64,000 nt of DNA, taken from assembly GCA_965216025.1 (NCBI GenBank), contig CBDCEX010000013.1:124001-188000 (forward strand). The letters are read 5' to 3'. Under the pieces are notes generated by a model. The model worked only from the letters and a program-made list of their open reading frames with translations, searched no databases and had not been told where the DNA came from. Shown piece by piece: positions 28,737 through 38,410 of this stretch. Source of the DNA: JADFQT01 sp965216025 (GTDB lineage Bacteria; Chloroflexota; Dehalococcoidia; Lucifugimonadales; UBA3495). How positions within the stretch are numbered: the stretch's first letter is position 1; each line of letters opens with the position of its first letter. The position numbers and the translations under genes are program-made.

Positions 28737-29036
28737 CTATGAAATTTTCGCCAGAACGTCGCTCTCGCGCATTATCAAGTACTCGTCGTCGCCGTCCTTG
28801 TATTCGGTACCGGCGTACTTGGAGTAGATGACCCGGTCACCGACGGACAATTCCATTTCCACCCGGGCGCCGTCGTCGGTTACCCGGCCCGGACCCACCG
28901 CCACTACCTCTCCCTCCTGGGGCTTCTCCTTAGCTGTATCCGGCAAATAGATCCCGCCTTTTGTCTGCTCCTCTTGCTCCATGGGAAGGATAACTATGCG
29001 CTCACCCAGCGGCACGAAGCTTACCTTGGTTACCAC
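28737..29036 (-). CDS. groES: 10 kDa co-chaperonin GroES
   Basis: A 99-aa lid protein of the GroEL chamber. The family patterns FVPLGERIVILPMEQEEQTK, GGIYLPDTAKEKPQEGEVVA and SVGDRVIYSKYAGTE are all visible, including the mobile loop. A good ribosome site (AAAAGGAGG) lies upstream of the start. It is first in a two-gene operon with groEL and has a CIRCE operator 60 bp upstream. Confidence 0.98.
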   Translation of the reverse strand: MVTKVSFVPLGERIVILPMEQEEQTKGGIYLPDTAKEKPQEGEVVAVGPGRVTDDGARVEMELSVGDRVIYSKYAGTEYKDGDDEYLIMRESDVLAKIS

Positions 29037-29094
29037 GGCTGCCTCCTTTTCTTATCTGCGAAACAAGTCTGCCTGTTTCGTAATAAACCCGAAT

Positions 29095-29121
29095 TTAGCA
29101 CTCGGACCAGGGGAGTGCTAA
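29095..29121. promoter_or_regulatory. CIRCE operator (HrcA binding site)
   Basis: TTAGCACTC (29095-29103), nine-base spacer, GAGTGCTAA (29113-29121): a perfect match to the CIRCE consensus. It lies between the divergent groES and the enoyl-CoA hydratase gene, so HrcA may also influence the latter. Confidence 0.97.
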
Positions 29122-29146
29122 ATTATCCTAAACAAGGCACTGGCAC

Positions 29147-30064
29147 TTGTCAAGGGACAGCCGGTCAACGTACTATTTAGCCACTCTACTTAGCCACTTT
29201 ACCCCACTCTATAATCGAGGCGTTCTCATTAACAACGCTTGCCTAACCCAGGTCAACACCGGTCCATTGGCAGTGGTTACCCTGAATTGTCCGGCCAGCA
29301 ATAACCGGATCGACCAGACTTTGGCCGCCGAGATTCGCCAGGTCTGCCGGGAGATCCGGGAGGATTCCGCCGTGAACCTGGTATTGTTTACCGGGTCGGG
29401 GGATTGCTTCTCCGTGGGACGCCTGCCGGTGCCCCCGGAGGTCCTAACCGGGGACGTAATAACCGGGGAGGTAATAACCGGCTCCCCGGCGTATCATCAG
29501 CAGTGGATCACCGGTTTGCGGGTTGCGGACAGCGTGGCGGAGTTACCCGTGCCGGTGGTGATGGCCCTAAATGGCGACGCCCTGGACCAGGGACTGGAGC
29601 TGGCTTTGGCCGGGGACATTCGGGTGGCTGATGAGAATGCCAGGTTCGGCCTGACCGACCTGGCATCCGGCGGTTTTCCCGGCGGCTTTCCCGGCGGCTT
29701 TCCCTGGGACGGCGGCACCCAGCGGCTGCCCCGGCTGGTCGGGCCGGCCTGGGCGCAAGACCTGATCCTGACCGGCCGAGTCCTCGGCGCCTACCAGGCA
29801 TTGGAGCTGGGCCTGGTGAACCGGGTGACTCCTCCAGGACAGTCCTTCGCGGAAGCGCGAGAATTGGCGGAGCAGATTTTGCGCGGAGGTCCCCTGGCTG
29901 CCCGTTATGTCAAGGAAGCCGTCCACCAAGGTATGGACCTGGCGCTTCCCCAGGGCTTGGCGTTGGAGGCCGACCTGAACATCATACTTCAAAGTACCCG
30001 GGACCGGGACGAGGGATTGGCGTCATTTGCGGAAAAGCGGCCCCCCCGCTACAGTGGAGAGTAA
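29147..30064 (+). CDS. Divergent enoyl-CoA hydratase/isomerase-family protein
   Basis: A crotonase-fold protein of up to 305 aa. The start used here is TTG 29147; a later start near residue 27 is possible because the first residues are not family-like. Family strands are visible (GPLAVVTLNCPASNN, LVLFTGSGDCFSVG, PVVMALNGDALDQGLELALA, DIRVADENARFGL). The usual oxyanion-hole sequences are altered: FSVGRLP replaces F-AG-D and NGDALDQG replaces NG-A-GGG. It has two short tandem expansions, TGDVITGEVITG and GGFPGGFPGGFP. Activity is therefore uncertain. It is the first gene of the plus-strand acyl-CoA block. Confidence 0.8.
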   Translation: MSRDSRSTYYLATLLSHFTPLYNRGVLINNACLTQVNTGPLAVVTLNCPASNNRIDQTLAAEIRQVCREIREDSAVNLVLFTGSGDCFSVGRLPVPPEVLTGDVITGEVITGSPAYHQQWITGLRVADSVAELPVPVVMALNGDALDQGLELALAGDIRVADENARFGLTDLASGGFPGGFPGGFPWDGGTQRLPRLVGPAWAQDLILTGRVLGAYQALELGLVNRVTPPGQSFAEARELAEQILRGGPLAARYVKEAVHQGMDLALPQGLALEADLNIILQSTRDRDEGLASFAEKRPPRYSGE

Positions 30065-30165
30065 GCGCCAAAAAAGTGCGAGCCAATCCCTTCCCCTCGA
30101 TGGTGGAAGGTAAGGATGGGGGTGGTCACCGTCTCCTCAAAACCAACTGGAAGATGTACTAACCT

Positions 30166-30708
30166 ATGAAGCTGAAGCTGGACTTGCATACCCACGTATG
30201 GGAAGCCTTTAATTTCCAACCGCCGTCCCTGAGCATCGCTGAAAAGGTGGTGGGGCAGATCAAGTCCAGTGGAATCGATGGAATCGCCATCACCGACCAC
30301 CACAATCAGGAATGGGCCCATGAATTTCGGGAGCTGGTGGACGCCCATTTTCCGGGTGAGGTGGTCATCTTGCCGGGCTGGGAAATAGAAGTGCGCCCAC
30401 CCGACAGCCCCTTCGACGAGTATCAAGTTTCGGAGATCTTTTTGCCCGAGGGCGGTGTTTTTCGCATCTATTGCCATCCCGGGTACTATTCCCCAAACAT
30501 TATCATCGAAGATAACATTCACGGCATCGAAATTGACAATTACATCCACAATTGGCACATCCGCAAGCCCCAGGTGGAGGCAATAGCCCAGGCCCACTCT
30601 CTAATGATGGTGGAAGTCAGCGACGCGCACAACCTGGAGAACATTGGGCTGCGCTACACCGAGGTCGACCTAGCAGAGCTGTATCGTCGGGCCGCGCCTC
30701 AGGGCTAG
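30166..30708 (+). CDS. PHP-domain metal-dependent hydrolase
   Basis: A 180-aa compact PHP domain. The N-terminal metal motif LDLHTHVWEAF, ITDHHNQEW, an acidic residue in LPGWEIEVR, YCHPGYYS and the C-terminal VSDAHNLENIG supply the usual His/Asp/Glu metal ligands. Members hydrolyse phosphoesters; the substrate here is unknown. It lies eight bases upstream of the next enoyl-CoA hydratase gene, which indicates co-transcription. Confidence 0.88.
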   Translation: MKLKLDLHTHVWEAFNFQPPSLSIAEKVVGQIKSSGIDGIAITDHHNQEWAHEFRELVDAHFPGEVVILPGWEIEVRPPDSPFDEYQVSEIFLPEGGVFRIYCHPGYYSPNIIIEDNIHGIEIDNYIHNWHIRKPQVEAIAQAHSLMMVEVSDAHNLENIGLRYTEVDLAELYRRAAPQG

Positions 30709-30715
30709 CTGGAAC

Positions 30716-31435
30716 ATGGCTGGATTCAAAGCAATACTCTATGAGATAGACCGGGGAGTGGCGCATATCTCGTTAAATCGACCTCATGTGTTGAACGCCT
30801 ATAATATGCAGATGCGGGACGATTTATCTGAGGCCCTGGAGGCGGTTCAAGAGGATTCGGAGGTGGGAGCTCTGTTGATTTCCGGTCAGGGCCGGGCCTT
30901 CTGCGCCGGGGCCGACTTAACCGAGTTTGGCACCGCTCCCTCCCAGGTCATCGCCCGCCAGGTACGCTGGGAGCGAGACGTGTGGGGTCAGCTTCACGGC
31001 CTGAACAAGCCGGTGGTAGCCGCCCTGCACGGCTACTGCATTGGCTCTGGGCTGGAAATAGCCCTGCTGTCCGACCTGTGTGTCGCCGCCAAAAGCACCT
31101 GGTTTGCCATGCCGGAGGTTCAGCTGGGAATGATTCCGGCCGCCGGCGGAACTCAAACCCTGCCCCGGCACGCCGATGTGTCCCATTCCCTGGATCTGCT
31201 GCTGACCGGCCGTCGTTTCGACGCCGCGGAAGCCTTGAGGCTGCGGTTGCTAACCCGGGTAGTACCCGATGATGAGCTTCTGGAAACCGCCTGGGCAATT
31301 TGCCGCCAGCTGGCGGACTTGGCGCCGGAACTGGTGACAGCCGCTAAGACGGCCCTGCGCGGGGCTTCGGACCTGAATTTGAGAGAGGGCCTGGCTCTGG
31401 AATCTCGTCAGGCGGTCCTAGCCCTGGGGCGATAG
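30716..31435 (+). CDS. Enoyl-CoA hydratase/isomerase
   Basis: A 239-aa crotonase with canonical features: SLNRPHVLNAYNMQM, the first oxyanion motif GRAFCAGADLTEFG, the second AALHGYCIGSGLEIALLSDL, and the active-site region MPEVQLGMIPAAGGTQTLPR. It hydrates or isomerises acyl-CoA thioesters in beta-oxidation-type routes. It is followed after 52 bp by an AMP-forming acyl-CoA ligase, its likely functional partner. Confidence 0.93.
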   Translation: MAGFKAILYEIDRGVAHISLNRPHVLNAYNMQMRDDLSEALEAVQEDSEVGALLISGQGRAFCAGADLTEFGTAPSQVIARQVRWERDVWGQLHGLNKPVVAALHGYCIGSGLEIALLSDLCVAAKSTWFAMPEVQLGMIPAAGGTQTLPRHADVSHSLDLLLTGRRFDAAEALRLRLLTRVVPDDELLETAWAICRQLADLAPELVTAAKTALRGASDLNLREGLALESRQAVLALGR

Positions 31436-31487
31436 CCCCAGCCGGGCATGTCGAGATTTACCCATCGGATTTTGACCGGATTTTGAA

Positions 31488-33125
31488 ATGAACACCACCG
31501 AATTTTTAAGCATCGCCTGCGCCATTGTGCCCGACCGGCGTGCGCTGATTTTTGGGGGCTTGGAATTCAGCTTCGAAGAGCTGCAACAGCGGGTTAACCG
31601 ATTGTCCAGCTCCCTGTCCGGGCTGGGTGTCGGGGCGGGAGACCGGGTGGCGACCATGCAGGTAAACTGCAATCAGAGCATCGAGATTTACTTTGCCGCC
31701 GCCCAATTGGATGCCCTTTACGTCCCCCTCAACTTCCGGGCCCGGGCCGAAGAACTGGAGCAGATGCTGGCCATCGCCCAGCCCAGCATCCTATTCATTG
31801 GCGAGCGGTACTTGCCCCTGATGCCGACTGGGGTGCAAACTGGGTCCGGAGAGTTGCCCGCGAATCGGATAGTTCTGCTGGATGGACGGCCTGACGGACC
31901 CACTTCCAACGAGCACCTGGCCTACGACGACTTGCAGAGCCAGGGCAATCCGGAGCAGGTCCACTTTTCGGAAGCTGGCGACGATGACACGACGGTAATT
32001 ATGTTCACCGCCGGAACCACCGGCGTGCCCAAAGGCGTCATGCTGACCCACGACAGCTTCTCCTCTTACCTACTTTCCACCGTTGCCCCGGCCGACCCCG
32101 ACGTGGCGGAGACCAACCTGCTGAGTGTGCCTTTTTATCACATCGCCGGGCTGCAGGCTGCCTTGGCCGCAATCTACGGCGGCCGGACCTTGGCGATTAT
32201 GCGGCAGTTCGAGCCAGCGGAGTGGCTTGACCTAGCGCAGGGGCAGCGGGTCAACCGGGCCATGCTGGTGCCCACCATGCTGAAGCAGCTTATGGACCAC
32301 CCCCGGTTCCGCGAGTATGACCTTTCCTCGCTAAACGTGATCACCTACGGCGCCGCTCCCATGCCCTTGCCGGTAATACGCCAGGCCATCGAGGAATTTC
32401 CGGGCGCCCGTTTCATCAACGCCTTCGGTCAAACCGAGACCGCCTCCACGATTACCATGCTGCCTCCGGAAGACCACATCCTGGAAGGGACTGAGCAGGA
32501 GGTGGAAAAAAAGCTTCGGCGTCTGACCTCCATCGGCAAACCCCTGGAGGATGTAGAGGTGATGATCGTGTCCGAAGAGGGCATGCCGCTTGGCGAGGGA
32601 GAAGTAGGCGAGATAGTCGCCCGGGGCGATCGCATGATGAAGGGTTACTGGCGGCAGGAAGCCGCCACCGGCGAAACGCTGCGTTCCGGTTGGATCTACA
32701 CCGGTGACCTGGCCTACCAGGATGAGGATGGCTACATCTACCTGGAGGGGCGAGCCAAGGATTTCATCAAGCGCGGCGGGGAGATGATCGCCCCCGACGA
32801 AGTGGAACAGACGCTGATGTCCCATCCGCTGGTGGAGGATGCCGCGGTCATCGGTGTTCCCGACCTGGAATGGGGCGAGGAGGTCCGGGCGCTGGTGGTC
32901 CGCAAGACCAGCCGGACGGTTGCTCCGGGAGCGACGGCTGATCAGGACATCTTGGAGACCGATTTAGCGACTGAGTTAATAGAATACTGCCGGCCAAAGC
33001 TGGCCGGATTCAAGCGGCCCCGCTCGGTGGTATTCGTCAACTCCCTTCCCAGAAACGTGATGGGCAAGCTACTGAAACGGGAGCTGCGGGAGCAGTACGG
33101 CTACCCCATGGATTCCAGTTCCTGA
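31488..33125 (+). CDS. AMP-forming acyl-CoA synthetase / ligase
   Basis: A 545-aa member of the ANL superfamily that activates a carboxylic acid to its acyl-CoA through an acyl-adenylate. The P-loop-like motif is TAGTTGVPKGVMLTHD (about residues 173-188), followed by INAFGQTETASTITML and the hinge region YTGDLAYQDEDGYIYLEGRA. Near the C-terminus NVMGKLLKREL holds the catalytic lysine. All core motifs are present. With the neighbouring crotonases it suggests degradation of a carboxylic acid; chain length or aromaticity cannot be inferred. Confidence 0.95.
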   Translation: MNTTEFLSIACAIVPDRRALIFGGLEFSFEELQQRVNRLSSSLSGLGVGAGDRVATMQVNCNQSIEIYFAAAQLDALYVPLNFRARAEELEQMLAIAQPSILFIGERYLPLMPTGVQTGSGELPANRIVLLDGRPDGPTSNEHLAYDDLQSQGNPEQVHFSEAGDDDTTVIMFTAGTTGVPKGVMLTHDSFSSYLLSTVAPADPDVAETNLLSVPFYHIAGLQAALAAIYGGRTLAIMRQFEPAEWLDLAQGQRVNRAMLVPTMLKQLMDHPRFREYDLSSLNVITYGAAPMPLPVIRQAIEEFPGARFINAFGQTETASTITMLPPEDHILEGTEQEVEKKLRRLTSIGKPLEDVEVMIVSEEGMPLGEGEVGEIVARGDRMMKGYWRQEAATGETLRSGWIYTGDLAYQDEDGYIYLEGRAKDFIKRGGEMIAPDEVEQTLMSHPLVEDAAVIGVPDLEWGEEVRALVVRKTSRTVAPGATADQDILETDLATELIEYCRPKLAGFKRPRSVVFVNSLPRNVMGKLLKRELREQYGYPMDSSS

Positions 33126-33179
33126 ACCACGGCAGAATCACTGATAGGGTGTGTCCGCAGCATCAATGTGGCGGTATAT

Positions 33180-33267
33180 TCGTCGCTCCGGCGAAAGCCG
33201 GAGTCCAGATGCCGCCCCCGGGTTGATTGGTAGATGACGCTGGATTCCGGCCTGCGCCGGAATGACG
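33180..33267. repeat. REP-like pair of hairpins
   Basis: CTCCGGCGAAAGCCGGAG (33185-33202) and ATTCCGGCCTGCGCCGGAAT (33243-33262) form two stem-loops separated by 40 bp and bordered by CGTC/GACG. Relatives of the second hairpin are inside both MITEs (11501-11523, 15040-15056). It lies at the 3' end of the ligase gene and may stabilise or end its transcript. Confidence 0.75.
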
Positions 33268-33363
33268 TGCATGGAATCATGCTATGCCAGGATATCTCTG
33301 AACATAGGTTCTAAGCAATCCTCCCACGGACCAGGGGTATTTGGCAATGGATAGGTCTACTGC

Positions 33364-34287
33364 ATGAAAATAGCGGTCATGGGCGCCGGCGGGGTCGGTG
33401 GCTACTTCGGCGGGCTGCTGGCCAGGGCCGGACACTCGGTGACCTTCGTCGCCAGGGGAGCCCATCTGGCGGCGATCCAGGCCGAGGGCCTGCGGGTAGA
33501 GAGCTCCAACGACGGCATTTTCACCGTCCCTGGGACTGCGCTGGAGGACACATCCAACGCCGGCCAGCAGGAGCTGGTGCTGTTCACCGTCAAGATGTAC
33601 CACAACTCCTCCGCCATTCCGGCCATCAGTCCTCTGGTCGGCCCGGATACGGTCGTCTTAACGCTTCAAAACGGAATTGACAACGGCGAGCAACTGGCGG
33701 CTGCCTTCGGCCAGGACCGGGTGATGATCGGCTCCGCCTATCTGGAAGGCCGGATCAGGGAGCGCGGCGTCGTGACCCAGGGCGGGCCGGGGAACGCCAC
33801 CTTCGGCGAGCTGCAGCCCGGCCTGACGGAGCGAGGCCAAAGCCTGCTGCAGGTCTTCCAGGAGGCCGGTTGGCGGGTCTCCCTGGAGGAAAACATGCCC
33901 GGCATGCTCTGGAAGAAGTTCGCCTACCTGGCCGGTTCGGCCGGGGTCTGCACCGCCAGCGGGGCCAACTACGGAGACATGCGCTCCATCCCGGAGACGC
34001 GGGAGGCCATTCGTGGCGCCATAGCGGAAGCGCTGGCAGTGGGGCGGGCCGCGGGCGCTCCGATAATTGAGGACTCCCTGGAGTGGTCCATGACCGCCCT
34101 GGACAACTTTCCCGCCACCGCATTGGCCTCCCTAACCAAAGATTTTCAGGCCGGAGGGCCGGTGGAGCTGGAAGGCCTCACCGGGACCATCGTAAGGATG
34201 GCCCGCGAGTTGGGAGTGCCCACCCCGATCAACGACACCCTCTACGCCGTGCTCAAGCCCTGGGCCTTACGTTTGGAGGGTGGTTGA
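33364..34287 (+). CDS. 2-dehydropantoate 2-reductase family (ketopantoate reductase-like)
   Basis: A 307-aa NADP-dependent reductase. The Rossmann loop MGAGGVGGYFGGLLARAGHS lies at residues 6-25, and ARGAHLAAIQAEGLR and KMYHNS follow. The catalytic lysine region is MLWKKFAYLAG and the C-terminal LEGLTGTIVRMARELGVPTP contains the conserved Glu. True PanE makes pantoate for CoA. Several paralogues of the family act in catabolic clusters, so a role beside the acyl-CoA genes is equally possible. It is intact. Confidence 0.9.
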   Translation: MKIAVMGAGGVGGYFGGLLARAGHSVTFVARGAHLAAIQAEGLRVESSNDGIFTVPGTALEDTSNAGQQELVLFTVKMYHNSSAIPAISPLVGPDTVVLTLQNGIDNGEQLAAAFGQDRVMIGSAYLEGRIRERGVVTQGGPGNATFGELQPGLTERGQSLLQVFQEAGWRVSLEENMPGMLWKKFAYLAGSAGVCTASGANYGDMRSIPETREAIRGAIAEALAVGRAAGAPIIEDSLEWSMTALDNFPATALASLTKDFQAGGPVELEGLTGTIVRMARELGVPTPINDTLYAVLKPWALRLEGG

Positions 34288-34866
34288 GCTGCGCTCCTTT
34301 TCGTTAGTGCGAGTGCAGCGAAGCAATCCACCCCTCTAAGATTGCTTCGTCGTCCCTATTACATGGGGACTCCTCGCAATGACATTTCACACATCCTCTA
34401 TTTCGCCACCTAAAGATGAGAATGGCCTCCTCTCGGCTCATGGTTCGACAGGCTCACCACGAGCGGGAGGCGACCCGTTCGCCCTGGGGTGAGCGCACGC
34501 CACCGACAAATAAATTATCCTCTGGGATTGACGTACTTTTGGTCGAGACCTGGATTACCAAAATAGAGTTGGCTGCTTAGATGTTGCAGGCCCCATAAGC
34601 ACCCGTAGTCAACCCGATGGTTGGTTTACCATGTTGTGCTTCACGATTAATAATGGCTGCCCGATTGTAACGAACAGCTATTATGTAACATGTTGTCGGC
34701 CCAGGTGTCTAGCCCCGAGGACTCCCCGTGTTTCTGGTGGAGACGGGGGAGGGTCCGATGCTCGCTATTTGCAACCGACTTTAGTAGTCCGGTTGCCCTG
34801 CGCCTAACCAATTCTTCGGTGTTCCAAGTTGTTCCAAAACAGTTCCATATCCCTGTGTCAAACTGT
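34288..34866. other. Gene-free region with short repeats
   Basis: I see no gene in these 580 bp. 34318-34350 forms a hairpin (CGAAGCAATC / GATTGCTTCG). 34444-34508 holds a scrambled version of the TTCGACAGGCTCA repeat seen at 6978. 34828-34866 contains one copy of a palindromic motif that recurs at 37929 (see 34828-37966). Confidence 0.55.
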
Positions 34867-35085
34867 GCCAACCGGGATTCCCCAGATCAAACCACCTTTC
34901 CTGGATATAGCTCCCGCGGGGATACCGCCAAATATAATCCCGCATTCCAAGGGCGTCAAATGCGGCCTGATTCACTCAAAGTCCCCGCTTTCATTGGGCA
35001 ACCACTGTACTGCCAAGCGTAAAATCCCCAAACCGCTAGTCTACGCCCAAGTCTCGCACTTGGGAAGCTCTTTTGCCCTGTGCGA

Positions 35086-36358
35086 CAGGGCCTTTTCATT
35101 TTCTCAAAATAGTATAAAATTATTACCAGTTTAAGCGGGAGGGAAGGATGATGACTTTGAGAGAAACGCTGGATTTGGTGCCTGACTTCCGGAGTAGCCA
35201 AGGGCGACGCCACTCTTTGGAGGCGATCCTGGCCTTGGCCACCTGTGCCATGCTGTGCGGCGCCCGCAGCTTATACGCCATAGCTCAATGGGGGCGGGAC
35301 CAAGGGGGTGCTACGGCGCAGCTTTTGGGGTTCAGCCAGGAGAAGACACCCTGCGTGGCCACCCTCCACCGGGTGTTCAAGGGCCTGGACGTGGCGGCCT
35401 TTGAGGTAGAAGTCGGCAACTGGCTGGCAAATAGCGGGGTAGAGGCGGATGACCCCCTGTCCCTGGACGGGAAAACCTTGCGAGGGGTCCACGGCCAAGA
35501 GATACCCGGGGTCCATCTGGTGTCGGCCTACGCTAGCCGCGCTGGGGCAGTGCTGGCGCAGGTAGCTGCGCCGGGCAAAGGGGAAGAATTGGCGGCGGTC
35601 AAAGAAGTATTGGGCCAGGTACCCCTGAAGGGTCGGGTAGTAGTGGCTGATGCCTTACTGACCCAACGGAAAGTCTGTGAGCAGATTGTGGCAGGCGGCG
35701 GAGAGTATCTGCTGCCAGTTAAAGAGAATCAGCCCACCTTGCGCCGAGACCTGGAGGTGGCTTTTTCCCCTGCTAGGAACTGAGAGGGCTGGTGGCCCAA
35801 CCGTACCTCCCTGGCTGGCAGCGGAGTGGCGAGCACGCGGGGCCAAGCTGACGGTCTGGGCCGATGCTCCAGTAAAGCGGCGTCATGGGCGGCTGGAGCG
35901 GCGAGAGTTGTGGGCCTTGGCCGACCCAGAGCTAAATGGCTACGTGGGCAGCGCTGGGACGGTCGGGGAAGCGTGGCCGCATCTGCAACAGGTGTGTCGG
36001 CTAGAGCGCCAGCGGGTCGTGAAGGGCAAGAAACAGGTGGCTGTGAGCTATGCAATTAGCAGTCTCCCAGCCACTGATGCCGATGCCAGGCGATTGTTGA
36101 GCCTTTCCCGTGGGCACTGGGGCATCGAGAACCGCCTCCACTGGGTACGGGATGTGACCTTCGACGAGGACCGCTCTCAGGTGCGCACTGGGGCCGCCCC
36201 TCAGGTGCTGGCGGGCCTGCGGAACCTGGTCATCAGCTTGGTACGTCGGGCTGGGCATTCCAACGTAGCCGCTGCCCTACGCCGCCACAATGCCCATCTC
36301 AGCGAAGCTTTCGACATGATGGGCTTTACCTACCAGGCAGGAGAATGAAAAGACCCTG
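35086..36358 (+). mobile_element. ISAs1-family element (type 1), copy B, nested in IS1380 copy 2
   Basis: 1,273 bp with ends CAGGGCCTTTTCATT and AATGAAAAGACCCTG. The 10-bp target CCCTGTGCGA is duplicated at 35076-35085 and 36359-36368. IS1380 copy 3 carries the uninterrupted target, which proves the nesting order. Confidence 0.95.
35148..36348 (+). pseudogene. ISAs1 transposase, copy B (one frame change)
   Basis: The first frame (35148-35783) covers MMTLRETLDLVPDFRSSQGR, LDGKTLRG, VVVADALLTQ and LPVKENQPTL. The second (to 36348) covers the C-terminal part with LLSLSRGHWGIENRLHWVRD and FDEDRSQVRTG. They connect near 35760-35775 (GCTTTTTCCCCTGC), where a +1 shift would fuse AFSP to LLGTERAGG-like sequence. 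Copy A has the same change, so it predates their separation or is a slippage site. Otherwise this copy is undamaged. Confidence 0.82.
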
Positions 36359-36480
36359 CCCTGTGCGACCCCGTAACCGTAACCAATCCCGACGCTCCTA
36401 AAGTGGACTAGTCAGGAGCCAGCCTAAGCCGACCAATTCGTTCCAGTATCCCGCCTAGCATTTCCCGGCTCACGAGCACC

Positions 36481-37768
36481 TCAGCAAGCTGAAACACCAG
36501 CCTTCCGGCATGGCGCACCAACCGTCCTCCAGTCTTGATCATCCTGGTCTGCAGACTGGTCAACGACCAGTGCTTCATTGCCTCCGGTAAGGCTAGCCTT
36601 CTCAATGGAGTTGCCCAGGTTGTAAGCCAGTACGAACAACTCCAGCCTGACCTGATTGGCCACGAACTTGTGGCAGGACAACCTGGTCCAGTTCAGGGCG
36701 TACTTGCCTTCTTTTATCCATTGCTCCGCGGTGCCTCGGCCATTGTAAAAGCGGACTATCCCGATGTTTGGATAGCTCAGATTGGTGACGATGAAGCCCA
36801 CTCTGGGAAACAGTTCTCCCTGGTGCCACTCCACCTTAGAGACCACTCTCCGAGCAACGTTCCAGCTCTGGGCCTGGTAGAGGAAGTCATGATAGGAGAC
36901 GATGGGCTTCGGGGAAAGCCACTCCGTAGGCCGTATTAGCCGGGGCGCTATCTCCCGCTGCAGCACCTGGTTGGATCGCAGCCTGATGGCGTAGCCGATG
37001 TTTCGTGCTTCCAGATAATCGTATATCTCCGGCTTGGCGAAGGCGGCGTCAGCACGAAACAGCAGCCTGACCGCTGCTGTCAAATAACGCTCCACCACCG
37101 GATCAAGGACTTCTTGCCAATCATCGGCACTGTGGACGTTGCCTGACCGTAGCTTAGTCTAGTTCAGTGTCCACCTCCCTGGTATGCCCTTCACAATCCC
37201 CGAACTGGTTGAACAGAAAGAGAGGGTGATAGCAGACGCATTCAAAGTGGCCGTTATAGGCTGCTCCCTCCTGCTGGCCGTGCACTGGACTCTCGGAACT
37301 GTCCATATCCAGGATTACTCGCCGGTGTAGGGTATGGGCCATAGCTCGTTCCACCCACTGGGTATTTATTCGTGCCAGCCCCTTCAGGTTGTCCTCTTGG
37401 GTCAGGAACTCCGTCTCGAACCGGCCCATCTCACTGGTGCTGGCTCCTTTCCGCTCCGAGCCTTGCCATCCCACGATCACTCGCATGGCTGGGTCTTGGG
37501 AAAGGCGCACTGCGTCATTGGTGTCGTCGTAGCCGGCCAAGCGGCTGTAGATCGACTGTCTTAGCAGCGGAACCAGGTGGTGAAGGATATTGCGTCCGGT
37601 ACGGCTTTCCTGGAGGTAGTCCTCAGCGATTTCGGTAAGGCCCAAGGCATCATCAAACTCTCGAAAGGCAAGAAGACCAGGGTCGGAGGTGATGGTTGAG
37701 CCGTGAAATTCCAGGCGGACTTTGGGGTTGAATTGGAGCCGGAGAGGGGCTTTTTCGCCGTCACCCAT
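36481..37768 (-). pseudogene. IS1380 transposase, copy 2
   Basis: The coding sequence equals the intact copy (54720-55976) from MGDGEKAPLRLQF to FNQFGDCE. At 37157-37188 a 32-bp insert then supplies GHTREVDTELD and a stop. The remainder from 37098 down is open and would encode the catalytic C-terminal half (FRADAAFAKPEIYDYLEARN), with a further small frame change near 36600. The insert equals the reverse complement of 52944-52975 in the IS66 element. Confidence 0.88.
37157..37188. repeat. 32-bp IS66 fragment embedded in IS1380 copy 2
   Basis: GTCTAGTTCAGTGTCCACCT and the following 12 bases equal the reverse complement of 52944-52975, the 5' coding region of the IS66 transposase. In IS1380 copies 1 and 3 the same site reads CTTAGCTGCTTCACAAT with no insert. 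Confidence 0.9.
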
Positions 37769-37926
37769 CAGGTGCCTCCATGATGCCTACGGCATCTTAC
37801 TGCAAAGTGACATATCATGGAGTTATTATAGCTGGGAACACGCAAAAAGGGCCCATAATTAGACAATGGTTGAAAGACCATCGACGAATTACTGAGAAAG
37901 CTTTTTAGCCATATGGGAAATGTGGG

Positions 37927-38137
37927 GCCAAAACAGTTCCATATCCCCAATTCCAAACTGTTTGGAACAAGAATACCAGCAATCTGAAACCCGCACAGTC
38001 ACGTTCGCCATCCTGTCCTGCTATTTAAGATTGAGTATACGAACCGGAACAATATCTTATCGCTGAGTCTTTGCGAGGTCAGGCATATTTCAGCACACTA
38101 AGGTGGACCCCATCGTTAAGACAGCCCTAGGGCTAAT
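37927..38137. other. Short spacer between IS1380 and IS3 with palindromic motif
   Basis: Holds the second copy of the CCAAAACAGTTCCATATCCC motif (from 37928), which continues as CAATTCCAAACTGTTTGG to form an imperfect hairpin. The rest has no recognisable gene. Confidence 0.5.
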
Positions 38138-38410
38138 TTAAGAGAGTCTCCCACCCTTACGCTAGGTTTCACCAAGCCCGTTGGCAGACCTGCTTCTTCC
38201 TGCTAGCTGCTACCCTCTTTTCTTCCTGACCATTTTGGTACGCCTCGGCGGGGGTCCGGTAACTCAGGGCCTGGTGAGGCCTCTGCCGGTTGTAGAACTC
38301 AGGTAATCGTTGATCCCGGTTCGGGCCCCGGCGACAGTCTGGTAGGCTTTTAGATACACCTCCTCGTACTTGATGCTCCGCCACAGCCGCTCCACGAAGA
38401 GTCGAGTGGC

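Larger units (their letters stand above)
34872..37926 (-). mobile_element. IS1380-family element, copy 2, carrying a nested ISAs1
   Basis: It starts CCGGGATTCCCC (34872) and ends GGAAATGTGGG (37926). GCCAA is duplicated at 34867-34871 and 37927-37931. An ISAs1 element (35086-36358) sits in its left non-coding region. Without that, it is about 20 bp longer than copy 3 because of a foreign 32-bp piece at 37157-37188. Confidence 0.92.
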
